Assembly (NCBI GenBank): GCA_036898135.1
Contig: CM072512.1
Span: 21,129,958 to 21,193,957, forward strand
Source: Oncomelania hupensis
Taxonomy: Eukaryota > Mollusca > Gastropoda > Littorinimorpha > Pomatiopsidae
Reading direction: 5' to 3'
DNA: 64,000 nt
The position numbers were made by a program, and so were the translations under genes. This document shows positions 18,296 through 27,561 of the stretch, piece after piece (position 1 is the first letter of the stretch; each line of letters opens with the position of its first letter). The notes beneath the pieces were generated by a model. That model did not search any database. It worked only from the letters and a program-made list of their open reading frames with translations, and was not told the origin of the DNA.

Positions 18296-20920
18296 ATGGA
18301 ACTAGATATGACGGAACGACTAAAAAAGTTGGATATTGAAGCCAGGGAAAAAGAAAGGGACCAGTTGATAGCAGCTCGGGCAACTGACCCGAATATTAGC
18401 CTACTGTCAATCTCATCTGACAACCCTCCCCAACCTCCGTCCATCACTCCAGGCATGAATTTTTTTCTAAGTCCATTTGACGAGAAAGTGGATAGGATAG
18501 ATGCATATCTTGATCGGTTTGAGCGCTTAGCACAGGAATTCGAACTTGACTATAACAAATGGAATATAAAATTAGCTCAAGGATTGAGAGGTACAGCCTA
18601 TGACGTGTACGCGAAATTGCCCACAGGACAAAGTAACGATTACGCAGCTCTCAAGAAAGCACTCTTGATATGGTTCGAGTTGACCTCCGAAACCTACCGG
18701 AAAAAATTGCGCAACTCGCGAAGAGAAAAAGGTGAAACTCATAGTCAGTTTGTAGACCGATTGGACACCTACTTACGCAAATGGTTAGCCTTATCCAACC
18801 TAGAAGAATCATTCGAAGATCTTGCTGAACTAATCCTTAGCGAACAGTTACGCGATGCAATGACGCCAGAAACTAGGATGTTCACCGCGGAACAAGGTGC
18901 CGAGAACTTAGCTGATCTAATCAAACTAGCGGACCGTTACACCACCGCGCATGAAAACGAAGCTAAACGCAAGGTAACAGATAAACCCAGCAGAGATGGA
19001 AACACCCAGAAACAAAACCCACAACAAACACAGCAGTCTAATCAGAATCAGCAGAATTCGGATAACAAGAAAACCCAAAACTCGGTAAAACCGCCCGGTC
19101 AAGGTCAAAACCCCCGGAAATATTGTTCTAACTGCAAAAGAACTAACCATAACACCGTTGATTGCCGTAGAACAGCGAATCAAACGCACACAGTGGCTGT
19201 AAGTCAAACTAGTACCGTTGAACTGGAGACTTCAGATAAGTCCCGACCCCCAGTCAGTGAAACAGTTGTAGTGAACGGAAAAACCGCGTCATGTCTATAC
19301 GACACCGGATTATCGTACGATGCAATCGTCAGTCGAACTCTTGTAGCGGCTGATGACATCACCGACGAGACCGTCACTTTGCAAGGCCCTGATCGATCCA
19401 TACCCGCCTCCACCTTACCAATCGCGATAGTCCATGTAGACTCCCGATATGTGTCAGGAAAAGTAAAAGCGGCAGTAATGGATGCACCTTTGTATGACAT
19501 CATACTAGGGTGCAAATATGTGTATTTAGGGACTCCGATTGCGCCTCAAGTGCTTGCATCGGTCCAAACTAGAACACAGATCAGACAGGACGCTGCAGAT
19601 AATCTCCCTGCTAATCCGGCACCAGCCGAGATGAGGGCAGATCAACTAGCTGACCCCACATTAGCTAAATGCTACAAAAAACTCCCTCAGGCGCATAACC
19701 CACCTAAGAAAGGAGAGTTCTTTGAGAAAAACGGACTACTGTACAGACAAACAGACCACGACCACTCTCAATTAGTTGTCCCTGCCAAACATAGACCACA
19801 GGTACTAGAGGTAGGACACGCCATTGCATTTAGCGGGCACATGGGCGTGAGTGCAACAATTCAGAGAATTACCGCTCACTATCATTGGCCGGGAATAACA
19901 GGAGACATTACGCGCTTTGTCCGCTCCTGTCCCCAGTGCCAGAAGGTAGACCAACCAGAGATAGGAGTCCCAGTAACGCTAGGCGAAACGCCCGTAACCG
20001 GTACCCCATCCCACAGAGTAGCAGTAGAGATCGTAGGCCCACTGCCGCTCACAGAAAAGCGCAAACACCTACGCGACGTCGCAACATCCACAGATCATTT
20101 AATGGCTTTGTCTATAGCAGAAGAAGTCGAAGCAACAGAGGATTTAGCTATCGAGTATCCGCTGAAAAGCAGCGAGACCTACAGAGACGTAGCTATCAAC
20201 CCAAAACTATCGACAGACAGACAAAGACAAATAATGGAGATAGTTGCACAACACCAAGCAGTGTTGACGGACATACCTGGACAGACACCGTTAGTTGAAG
20301 TGACAATGACCTTGACTGACACTACCCCTGTCCGAGTAAAACCGTACCCTATCCCTCTTGCCAAACAAACCGCTGTCAAGCAGGAGATAGCCACCCTATT
20401 AGAGGCTGGAATAATTTCCCCCTCAACCTCCCCATACAGCGCTGGAATAGTCCTATTACGCAAACCAAGCGGAGAACATCGCTTATGCATTGACTACCGC
20501 AGACTGAATGCCGTGACGGAATTCCAAGCTGAACCGCTACCAGACACAGCACAACTGTTCGCGAAATTGCATAACGCAAAATACTTCTCGCGAATAGACC
20601 TAAGCAAAGGGTACTATCAGATACCGGTGCCAGAGCACCTAAGACCGTATCTAGCCTTCAGTACAGCTGATGGCCACTATGAGTTCAATGTCTTACCGTT
20701 TGGACTGAACAACGCACCAAGCATTTTCTCACGCATGATGAAACAACTTCTCGCGCCCATTCAAGAAGAAGAACTCCATCACTTTATGGATGATATCTTA
20801 ATCGCGACCCACACCTGGGATGACCACTTAAGACTTCTCTCTACCGTTCTTCAGCGACTTAGGGAAACCGGACTAACAGCCCGACCGACAAAGTGCCTGC
20901 TAGGATACGAAGAGATATAG
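18296..20920 (+). CDS. Element A gag-protease-integrase remnant-reverse transcriptase
   Basis: 874 codons in one frame. Gag (to about 260) includes a Ty3/gypsy-type capsid region; a CX2CX4HX4C zinc knuckle sits at 277-290. Protease follows with catalytic D336-T-G. An integrase zinc domain (H508, H515, C545, C548) precedes a short core in which the first acidic position reads Glu (VEIVGPLP), and the second Asp, the Glu and the GPY/F end are gone. Reverse transcriptase begins around 680, with LCIDYRRLN, DLSKGYYQI, LPFGLNNAP, and FMDD at 830-833. The frame ends at TAG just after the thumb start (LGYEEI). Integrase before RT marks the Gmr1-like order. RT looks competent up to the stop; integration would need help. 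Confidence 0.9.
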   Translation: MELDMTERLKKLDIEAREKERDQLIAARATDPNISLLSISSDNPPQPPSITPGMNFFLSPFDEKVDRIDAYLDRFERLAQEFELDYNKWNIKLAQGLRGTAYDVYAKLPTGQSNDYAALKKALLIWFELTSETYRKKLRNSRREKGETHSQFVDRLDTYLRKWLALSNLEESFEDLAELILSEQLRDAMTPETRMFTAEQGAENLADLIKLADRYTTAHENEAKRKVTDKPSRDGNTQKQNPQQTQQSNQNQQNSDNKKTQNSVKPPGQGQNPRKYCSNCKRTNHNTVDCRRTANQTHTVAVSQTSTVELETSDKSRPPVSETVVVNGKTASCLYDTGLSYDAIVSRTLVAADDITDETVTLQGPDRSIPASTLPIAIVHVDSRYVSGKVKAAVMDAPLYDIILGCKYVYLGTPIAPQVLASVQTRTQIRQDAADNLPANPAPAEMRADQLADPTLAKCYKKLPQAHNPPKKGEFFEKNGLLYRQTDHDHSQLVVPAKHRPQVLEVGHAIAFSGHMGVSATIQRITAHYHWPGITGDITRFVRSCPQCQKVDQPEIGVPVTLGETPVTGTPSHRVAVEIVGPLPLTEKRKHLRDVATSTDHLMALSIAEEVEATEDLAIEYPLKSSETYRDVAINPKLSTDRQRQIMEIVAQHQAVLTDIPGQTPLVEVTMTLTDTTPVRVKPYPIPLAKQTAVKQEIATLLEAGIISPSTSPYSAGIVLLRKPSGEHRLCIDYRRLNAVTEFQAEPLPDTAQLFAKLHNAKYFSRIDLSKGYYQIPVPEHLRPYLAFSTADGHYEFNVLPFGLNNAPSIFSRMMKQLLAPIQEEELHHFMDDILIATHTWDDHLRLLSTVLQRLRETGLTARPTKCLLGYEEI

Positions 20921-21673
20921 TTCCTCGGTCACACACTCAGACACGGCAGTCTTCTTCCGGAAGACAAGAACATCGCGAAAATGAACAAGGCACCGCGCCC
21001 GATAAACAAGAAGGATGTGCAATCGTTTCTAGGCCTATGTGGCTACTACCAGAAATTCGTTGCCAACTTCAATTCCATCGCCGCGCCATTGTCTGATCTA
21101 ACCAAGAAGAAAGCGCCCGAGAAAGTAGAATGGAATGCCGAGTGCGAAGATGCGTTCCAAACCCTGAAAGCTAGACTCACCTCACAACCCATCCTGAAGT
21201 TGCCCGATGCAACCCAACCATTCGTGTTACGCACAGACGCGAGTAATCAAGGTTTAGGAGCAACCCTACTACAATCTGACCCCAATGACCCTACACTTCT
21301 CCTGCCAGTCGCGTATGCCAGCCGGAAATTAAACAAAGCTGAACACAATTACGCAACAGTAGAAAAAGAATGTTTGGCATTGGTCTGGGCCATCCAGAAA
21401 TTCCAGATGTATTTGTATGGCGCTCATTTCAAGGTGCAGTGCGATCACCAACCCTTAACCTTCCTTGCGTCATCGCAGAAACTCAACGCCAGACTCATGC
21501 GTTGGTCACTCTTGCTACAGCCCTACTCATTTCATGTAGAATACATACCCGGAAAGAGTAACCATGGAGCTGACTACCTCAGCAGATACCCCGTGCCCAC
21601 TGTAGACAAACCTAACCTTGCTTCCAACCCCTCACAGTTGCAGATGGATGCACCCAGCTTTGTACCCCAGTGA
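20921..21673 (+). CDS. Element A RT connection and RNase H
   Basis: This continues in the same frame after the single TAG at 20918-20920. It begins FLGHTL, the conserved RT/connection motif, and runs through LGLCGYYQKFV and an RNase H with acidic residues in RTDASNQGLGA, VEKECLALVWAI, CDHQPLTFL and HGADYLSRYP. It ends at TGA (21671-21673) about 100 bases before the 3' LTR, with no envelope or integrase after it. The stop is one codon, so the protein is interrupted but otherwise conserved. Confidence 0.9.
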   Translation, partial: FLGHTLRHGSLLPEDKNIAKMNKAPRPINKKDVQSFLGLCGYYQKFVANFNSIAAPLSDLTKKKAPEKVEWNAECEDAFQTLKARLTSQPILKLPDATQPFVLRTDASNQGLGATLLQSDPNDPTLLLPVAYASRKLNKAEHNYATVEKECLALVWAIQKFQMYLYGAHFKVQCDHQPLTFLASSQKLNARLMRWSLLLQPYSFHVEYIPGKSNHGADYLSRYPVPTVDKPNLASNPSQLQMDAPSFVPQ

Positions 21674-21763
21674 CCTCTTCCCCAGTACTCTATGTAAATA
21701 ATGCATGTACATATTTGCGCCACCATTTCAGTACCAATTCTTACCTACGTGTAAGAATAGTGT

Positions 21764-21775
21764 TGGGGGGGCCTA
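21764..21775 (+). other. Element A polypurine tract
   Basis: TGGGGGGGCCTA directly precedes the 3' LTR start at 21776. It is G-rich and in the expected place for plus-strand priming, though CCTA separates the purines from the LTR. Confidence 0.6.
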
Positions 21776-21980
21776 TGTAACAGCAGAAATATTGACGACA
21801 AACATGTAGGAAATTAGCTTAGCGAAACAGAGATACCATCGAACGAAACTGGACATTAATACAACAGTTAGCTAACAAGCAGCCCACACATGGCAAATTA
21901 ACTTCCTTGAGACAGTCACACCGCCAATAGCTACCGATACCATCAACAGGCTTGGTGACCAAGAATTCTAAATAGCATAC
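21776..21980 (+). repeat. Element A 3' LTR, first piece
   Basis: Matches 16129-16333 of the 5' LTR. It ends in CATAC (21976-21980), the target duplicated by element B. Confidence 0.95.
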
Positions 21981-22245
21981 TGTTACGTTGAAACGAACGA
22001 AAGTGTGTCTAAAGCGCGCACGATAGATCTAATCGTTTCGTTTTGCAAAGTATTCAATAATAGAGTTTATTTACCTTTGATTTGAGTTTGCATTGTTGTT
22101 AGGAAAGGCTTTGTATAACGTTGATAATTTTCGTTAGTCGATATTGTTGTAGAATCTTCTGGATCGGCTTGTTTACTATCGATCGAAGATTCGGGATAAT
22201 TGTAGAAATTTGAAGGAACGATCCGGAAGGAGAAGAAATGTGTAA

Positions 22246-22257
22246 TGACGTAAGTCA
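22246..22257 (+). promoter_or_regulatory. ATF/CRE-like and AP-1-like site in element B LTR
   Basis: TGACGTAAGTCA combines a TGACGTAA (ATF/CREB-type) and a TAAGTCA (AP-1-type) core, followed by a TGATGACG. It lies upstream of the likely start region and recurs in the 3' LTR. Binding is inferred from consensus only. Confidence 0.4.
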
Positions 22258-22455
22258 GTGATGACGATCTTTTATTCGATTGGTGGCAGTGCGTCATTTC
22301 TACATTATTCGAAATCTTTCCGGAAGAGAGAGAGGTTATTTAATCGTGTGCCGAGATTGTTGTTGAGAGTAAAGTTGTTGATAGTGAAGCTGGAGAGTTG
22401 CTGTGAAAGTTGTTGAGTTGAGTTGAGAATTGTATGCAGTTGTTGATGTGTGCTG

Positions 22456-22525
22456 AATAAAAGTGGAAAACTTCATACGTCGACTTTGTGACTTGTATGC
22501 TGTTTGGACGGGCTGTGTGAATAAA
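22456..22525 (+). other. Poly(A) signals in element B LTR
   Basis: AATAAA at 22456-22461 and again at 22520-22525, about 160 and 90 bases before the LTR end. This suits an R/U5 region. Confidence 0.45.
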
Positions 22526-22616
22526 CGAATCTGAGTTACACCTTATCAGGACTTCAGCATCGGGGCTGAATCAAATACTGATAGAAAACACCATCATCAA
22601 ACTGAGTGTAACATTT

Positions 22617-22634
22617 TGGGGGCCAAGCCGGGAT
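22617..22634 (+). other. Element B primer-binding-site-like sequence
   Basis: TGGGGGCCAAGCCGGGAT starts three bases after the LTR. It shares 14 of 18 bases with the tRNA-Pro site of element A, differing only in the middle. It may use a variant tRNA or be slightly mutated. Confidence 0.6.
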
Positions 22635-23043
22635 TCACGCCATAGCCAAGGGTTCAACTGCTACAACAAGCGAGTCAACGTTACGAGAGGCAGTCATCGA
22701 GGGTAGCCGCCAACGAGTTGCGTCGAGAGGGGCCAACATACTGGGACTACATCACCGATAGATTCGGGTTGACTGCAAGGGCGTGTAGTCGCTGAAGAGT
22801 TGCTTCGTGAGCGAACAACAGATCGGGACTACGTAGCTGCCGTAAGACTACGTCGAGGGACAGTCTCGGAGCTACATCGCCAGTGTTACAGAGAGCGGCG
22901 AGCGGACGTCGCGTATACTTCAGCACAGGAGCGTATACATCAACACCAGCGTGGTGCAGCGTCGCATACGACGAGGACAGCGGGGCCTGCGTCAACGAAG
23001 GCGACTAGTGACAAGCATCAGCGCTACTGCAGAAAGCGTGCTG

Positions 23044-23169
23044 TTCTAGAACAGTCTAGAAAGGTACAGCACAGTCAAGAACTTTCCAGAAAAAGAACTC
23101 TACAGTCAAGAACTTTCTAGAAAAAAGAACTTTCCAGAAAAGAACCTTCTAGAAAAGAACTTTCCAGAA
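23044..23169 (+). promoter_or_regulatory. Cluster of five three-part heat-shock elements in element B leader
   Basis: Perfect GAAnnTTCnnGAA units lie at 23079-23091, 23110-23122, 23127-23139, 23142-23154 and 23157-23169, with a two-part TTCTAGAA at 23044-23051. This is the consensus bound by HSF trimers. The last four units are spaced 15-17 bases apart, and the array ends 8 bases before the gag ATG. It appears as a short tandem repeat, so it grew by duplication. The position, between LTR and gag, is where gypsy of Drosophila keeps its Su(Hw) array. HSF binding is inferred. Confidence 0.7.
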
Positions 23170-23177
23170 GCATCAAG

Positions 23178-26100
23178 ATGGCTGACTTCTGGCAGAGAGG
23201 GGTTGAACTAAATCTAAAAGGCAAACAGCTGACGGAGTACGTCAAGTCTCAAGAGAGAATATGGCGCGAAGAAAAAGAAATAGAATTAGAACAGAAGCGT
23301 CTAGAAATTGAACAGCAGCGGCAAGAAAAAGACAGAGAATTCGAGCTGAAGCGTCTTGAGTTCCAGCTAGAAATGGCGCGTATCCAGCAACAGCAGAATG
23401 CGCCACAAGTTATCAGTGACAACACGGCTCCAAAATTGCCAGCTTTCGTCGACGGGAAGGACCAGATTGACAGTTATCTGGCGAGATTCGAAAGGTTCGC
23501 CGAAAGCTCCAACTGGCAACCTCGAGACTGGGCGATTCGACTAAGTGCACTTCTGACGGGGCAAGCTCTCGAAGTTTACACCAGACTGTCGAACGATGAC
23601 GCCAAAAACTACGACGTCTTGAAAGAGGCCCTGTTGCAGTGCTACAACTTTACAGAGAAGGGCTACCGTAAACGCTTCCGTGAATGCCGGCCTAAGTCAG
23701 ACGAGACGCCAAAGCAGTTTGTGGAGCGCCTGTCGTCATATCTACACAAGTGGGTGGAGTTATCAGGCGAAATGAAGTCTTACGACAGTCTCCATGACCT
23801 GATTGTGAAAGAACAATTTCTCAATGCCTGTCACAAGGACCTAGCGACCTACTTAGAAGAACAAAAGCTGCAGACGCTTAAAGATGTGACTGAGGCTGCT
23901 GAAAGATATCTCATCGCTCATGGGAAAACCCTGGGGCTACCCAGCGCGACGAAACATTTTCAGAAGACTGCAAACCATGGGAACCAGGTCCAAGGGAGCC
24001 AGACGAGCCAGAGACAGACGGACTCCACGCCTCCTCCCAGGGAAGGGCACTCAAGAGGCTGTTTTATCTGCAACGCTACAGACCACAGAGCTGCCAGCTG
24101 CCCTCAAAGCAGAAATAGCGGACAGCGGAGCAGTACGGACAATGCAGCGGCGGGCAACCGGCAGAGGCGGTTCTCCAATCAACGGCAAAACAGTAGATCT
24201 GACCATCAAGTGTGCGGCGGGAGCGTCATTCTTCCGAGTGAGACCAAGCGCACAGCTACCCCTGCGGACGTGCAAGAGTGCATGACTGATGGCCAACTTC
24301 TCCTTGCCAACGGAAAATCCATCCCCGTCGTCGCCAGCGCAGCTGTGACCGTCCAGAACATGCCTGTTTCCAAGGGACGCGTCGGAAATCATGAAGTGAC
24401 TGTTCTAAGAGACTCTGGCTGCAGTGGGGTCATCGTCAGAGAAGACTTAATCGCTAAAGAACAGTTCACTGGCGATTCAAAATGGACACTTATGGCCGAC
24501 AGCAAATGTTTGAAAGCGCCAGTTGCGAAAATTCATGTCAACACCCCTTTCTACATAGGCGAAGTAGAAGCGGTTTGCCTGAAGAAGCCGCTGTATGATT
24601 TGATGATCGGGAATATCGACGGCGCGAGACGACCCGACGACCCCGATCCAGAGTGGAGTCCTGCCTCAACCCAACGCGTCGAAGTTGTGGAGGAGGATCC
24701 ATTGCCGTTTCCCCATGGAGACCTTACAGAGCTGCTACGGGACAATGTGGTTACTCCGGCTCAGCCCTGCCGACCAGAGATCGTCAGTGCTGTTACTACC
24801 AGGGCCCAGGCCAAGAGAGACAAGGTGTCTACACCACTGAAGGTCGCCGACAACTCCAAAGCTGCCATCGTGGACAGAGATAAGCTGATCCAGCTCCAGG
24901 AAGCTGATAGCACTTTAAACAAGTACAGGAACCGCCAAGACCACGTGACCAAAGGCAGTGGTACGGTCTATTTTGAGGTGAAGGCCAAGATCCTGTACCG
25001 AATCTTCCAGCACCCGAGGGTCAACGGAGGGAAACCACTACGTCAAGTCTTGGTACCGTTACCCCTAAGGCGCCAGGTGATGGAAGTAGCGCATGACTCA
25101 ATCATGGGAGGTCACCTAGGTATCAAGAAGACGTCAGACCGAATCCAGGCGGTATTCTACTGGCCAGGACTTCATGCGGACGTCAGCCGTTTCTGCCGAT
25201 CATGTGACATTTGCCAGAAGACCATACCTCGAGGAAGGGTCCCGAAAGTGCCTATGCAGAGGATGCCTCTGATCGACCGACCTTTCAAGAGGGTGGCCTT
25301 AGACTTAATCGGCGAAATAAGACCTCCGAGCGAAGAAGGTCATCGATGGGTACTGACTTTAGTGGACTATGCGACTCGGTACCCAGAAGCAGTGCCACTG
25401 AAGAAGATTGACACTGAAACTGTAGCAGAGGCACTGGTGGACATGTTCAGTAGGCTTGGAGTGCCTGAAGAAATTCTGACAGACCTCGGGACGCAGTTCG
25501 TCTCTGACTGCATGAAGGAGGTCAACCGACTGCTGAGCATCCGGCATTTGACTACGACACCCTACCATCCAATGTGCAACGGGCTCGTCGAGAAGTTCAA
25601 TGCTACGCTGAAGTCCACCTTGAAGAAACTGTGCAGCGAGCAGCCCAGACAATGGCATCGCTACATCAACGCCCTACTTTTCGCCTACAGAGAAGTACCG
25701 CAGGAGTCCACCGGCTTTTCTCCGTTCGAGCTGCTGTACGGAAGAACCATCCGAGGGCCGATGCACATCCTAAAAGAACTGTGGACGAAAGAAGTGGACA
25801 CCCCAGAGGTGAAGAACAGTTACCAGTACGTGTTTGAGCTACGGGAGAAGCTGGAGCAGACTCTCGAGATAGCCAGAGAAAACCTGAAGAAGTCCCAAGA
25901 CTGTGGAAAGCACTACTACGATCGTAGGGCTGTGAACAGGAAGTTCAAACCTGGCAACAAAGTGCTGGTGCTGCTACCTACTGATCACAATAAGTTGCTG
26001 ATGCAGTGGAAAGGCCCGTACGAAGTGGAGACCGTGGTGGGGATCAACGACTACAAGGTGAAGGTCGGCCAGCATTCCAAGATATACCACGCCAACCTCC

Positions 26101-26609
26101 TTAAGCTGTACGTGGAAAGGCCATCAGAGACTGTGCATGCAGCAACAGCAGCTGAGATCGACAACAGCTTTGACAGCGAAGAACTGTTGGAACTGGGAGA
26201 CTTCCACAGCAAAGAAGGCATCGATGATGTTAAGCTAGGACCAAGCTTGACGGAAGGTCAAAAGTTGGAGCTCAAGGACCTTATGGGCGAATTTCCCCAT
26301 AGCTTCAGTGATGTCCCAGGCTCTACGACTTTGGTCGAACATGAAGTCCACACCCAGACCTGGAAGGAGCATCTGCAGACCTTGAGGGAGCTGTTCCACC
26401 GTCCCGCAAAAGCCAACCTGACCGTGAGACCCAGCGAATGCATTCTGGGAGCTGACAACGTCGACTGCGTCGGACATCCGACGGAAGAGGAAGACAACGG
26501 AAGACGCACTGATTCCAGGGAAGCCCACGTGATCATCGTCTTTGGCCCTGGGCCGATGACGACTGCAACTGACGAGGGCGTCGTTTCCTTGCGAATGAAA
26601 GAACATTGA
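23178..26609 (+). CDS. Element B gag-protease-integrase with RT remnant
   Basis: 1,143 codons in one frame, starting MADF at the first ATG after the leader. Residues 20-75 are a long charged coiled coil; the capsid-like region follows. The zinc knuckle CX2CX4HX4C is at 295-308 and the protease D412-S-G. The integrase zinc domain is H639, H646, C676, C679. The catalytic residues are D709, D769 and E805 with 35 residues between the last two, and the GPY/F-like module is near LMQWKGPYEV. All integrase hallmarks are present. After the pre-RT segment (TTLVEHEVHT) the frame jumps to the RT C-terminus (TWKEHLQTL, VRPSECILG, VGH) and then to unrelated residues. About 160 RT residues, including the catalytic box, and all of RNase H are missing. 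Confidence 0.93.
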   Translation: MADFWQRGVELNLKGKQLTEYVKSQERIWREEKEIELEQKRLEIEQQRQEKDREFELKRLEFQLEMARIQQQQNAPQVISDNTAPKLPAFVDGKDQIDSYLARFERFAESSNWQPRDWAIRLSALLTGQALEVYTRLSNDDAKNYDVLKEALLQCYNFTEKGYRKRFRECRPKSDETPKQFVERLSSYLHKWVELSGEMKSYDSLHDLIVKEQFLNACHKDLATYLEEQKLQTLKDVTEAAERYLIAHGKTLGLPSATKHFQKTANHGNQVQGSQTSQRQTDSTPPPREGHSRGCFICNATDHRAASCPQSRNSGQRSSTDNAAAGNRQRRFSNQRQNSRSDHQVCGGSVILPSETKRTATPADVQECMTDGQLLLANGKSIPVVASAAVTVQNMPVSKGRVGNHEVTVLRDSGCSGVIVREDLIAKEQFTGDSKWTLMADSKCLKAPVAKIHVNTPFYIGEVEAVCLKKPLYDLMIGNIDGARRPDDPDPEWSPASTQRVEVVEEDPLPFPHGDLTELLRDNVVTPAQPCRPEIVSAVTTRAQAKRDKVSTPLKVADNSKAAIVDRDKLIQLQEADSTLNKYRNRQDHVTKGSGTVYFEVKAKILYRIFQHPRVNGGKPLRQVLVPLPLRRQVMEVAHDSIMGGHLGIKKTSDRIQAVFYWPGLHADVSRFCRSCDICQKTIPRGRVPKVPMQRMPLIDRPFKRVALDLIGEIRPPSEEGHRWVLTLVDYATRYPEAVPLKKIDTETVAEALVDMFSRLGVPEEILTDLGTQFVSDCMKEVNRLLSIRHLTTTPYHPMCNGLVEKFNATLKSTLKKLCSEQPRQWHRYINALLFAYREVPQESTGFSPFELLYGRTIRGPMHILKELWTKEVDTPEVKNSYQYVFELREKLEQTLEIARENLKKSQDCGKHYYDRRAVNRKFKPGNKVLVLLPTDHNKLLMQWKGPYEVETVVGINDYKVKVGQHSKIYHANLLKLYVERPSETVHAATAAEIDNSFDSEELLELGDFHSKEGIDDVKLGPSLTEGQKLELKDLMGEFPHSFSDVPGSTTLVEHEVHTQTWKEHLQTLRELFHRPAKANLTVRPSECILGADNVDCVGHPTEEEDNGRRTDSREAHVIIVFGPGPMTTATDEGVVSLRMKEH

Positions 26610-26850
26610 CTGTGTGGACGAACTAAGAATATTGGTAATGACAGACTTGAAAATGAAAAACGTTGATTGGGTAAATGAACTGTGAACATTGACAGTATCC
26701 AGAAAGACTTGCAGATGAGAAACTTTGACTCTGTGTGAATGAACTGTGAACATTGACAATATCCAGACAGATTTGAAGATGAAAACCATTGACTCTGTGT
26801 GAATGAATTGAGAACGTTGATAGTGTTCAGACAGGCTGAAATAAGTCTTA
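26607..26850 (+). repeat. Tandem repeat 3' of element B frame
   Basis: Between three and four units of about 60-64 bases containing TGAACTGTGAACATTGACA and CCAGACAG. It fills the space between the end of the frame and the 3' LTR, where a full element would have RT and RNase H. Confidence 0.8.
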
Positions 26851-26917
26851 ATTCTGTACATTGTTTGTGAATTACGTTCCAACGTTGTTGAAAGAAATTA
26901 AGTAAATTTCTTCTTGA

Positions 26918-26928
26918 GTGGGGGGTTA
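26918..26928 (+). other. Element B polypurine tract
   Basis: GTGGGGGGTTA lies directly before the 3' LTR at 26929, in the expected position. Confidence 0.6.
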
Positions 26929-27561
26929 TGTTACGTTGAAACGAACGAAAGTGTGTCTAAAGCGCGCACGATAGATCTAATCGTTTCGTTTTGCAAAGTA
27001 TTCAATAATAGAGTTTATTTACCTTTGATTTGAGTTTGCATTGTTGTTAGGAAAGGCTTTGTATAACGTTGATAATTTTCGTTAGTCGATATTGTTGTAG
27101 AATCTTCTGGATCGGCTTGTTTACTATCGATCGAAGATTCGGGATAATTGTAGAAATTTGAAGGAACGATCCGGAAGGAGAAGAAATGTGTAATGACGTA
27201 AGTCAGTGATGACGATCTTTTATTCGATTGGTGGCAGTGCGTCATTTCTACATTATTCGAAATCTTTCCGGAAGAGAGAGAGGTTATTTAATCGTGTGCC
27301 GAGATTGTTGTTGAGAGTAAAGTTGTTGATAGTGAAGCTGGAGAGTTGCTGTGAAAGTTGTTGAGTTGAGTTGAGAATTGTATGCAGTTGTTGATGTGTG
27401 CTGAATAAAAGTGGAAAACTTCATACGTCGACTTTGTGACTTGTATGCTGTTTGGACGGGCTGTGTGAATAAACGAATCTGAGTTACACCTTATCAGGAC
27501 TTCAGCATCGGGGCTGAATCAAATACTGATAGAAAACACCATCATCAAACTGAGTGTAACA
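26929..27561 (+). repeat. Element B 3' LTR
   Basis: 633 bases, by eye identical to 21981-22613. Followed by the duplicated CATAC and the rest of the element A LTR. Confidence 0.95.

Larger units (their letters stand above)
21981..22613 (+). repeat. Element B 5' LTR
   Basis: 633 bases with a 6-base inverted end (TGTTAC/GTAACA). No difference from the 3' LTR (26929-27561) was seen by eye. The 76-codon frame on the minus strand is identical in both LTRs and looks like repeat sequence. Confidence 0.95.
21981..27561 (+). mobile_element. LTR element B, Gmr1-like, RT-deleted, nested in A
   Basis: The element has TGTTAC...GTAACA ends and the 5-base duplication CATAC at 21976-21980 and 27562-27566, inside the 3' LTR of element A. 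Its two 633-base LTRs look identical, so insertion is very recent. Contents are a primer-site-like sequence, a leader with a heat-shock-element cluster, one long gag-protease-integrase frame, a short RT remnant, a 3' tandem repeat and a G-rich polypurine tract. Reverse transcriptase palm and RNase H are deleted, so B must have been copied by enzymes from another element. Total length is 5,581 bases. Confidence 0.93.

Noticed and set aside
18287..18296. Programmed -1 frameshift at AAAAAAC in element A gag
   Set aside because: The heptamer lies after the in-frame stop, so slippage there cannot rescue the upstream frame; kept only as a low-interest point to compare across copies.
22067..22297. 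76-codon minus-strand frame, identical at 27015-27245
   Set aside because: It lies in both LTRs of element B; identity is expected from recent insertion.
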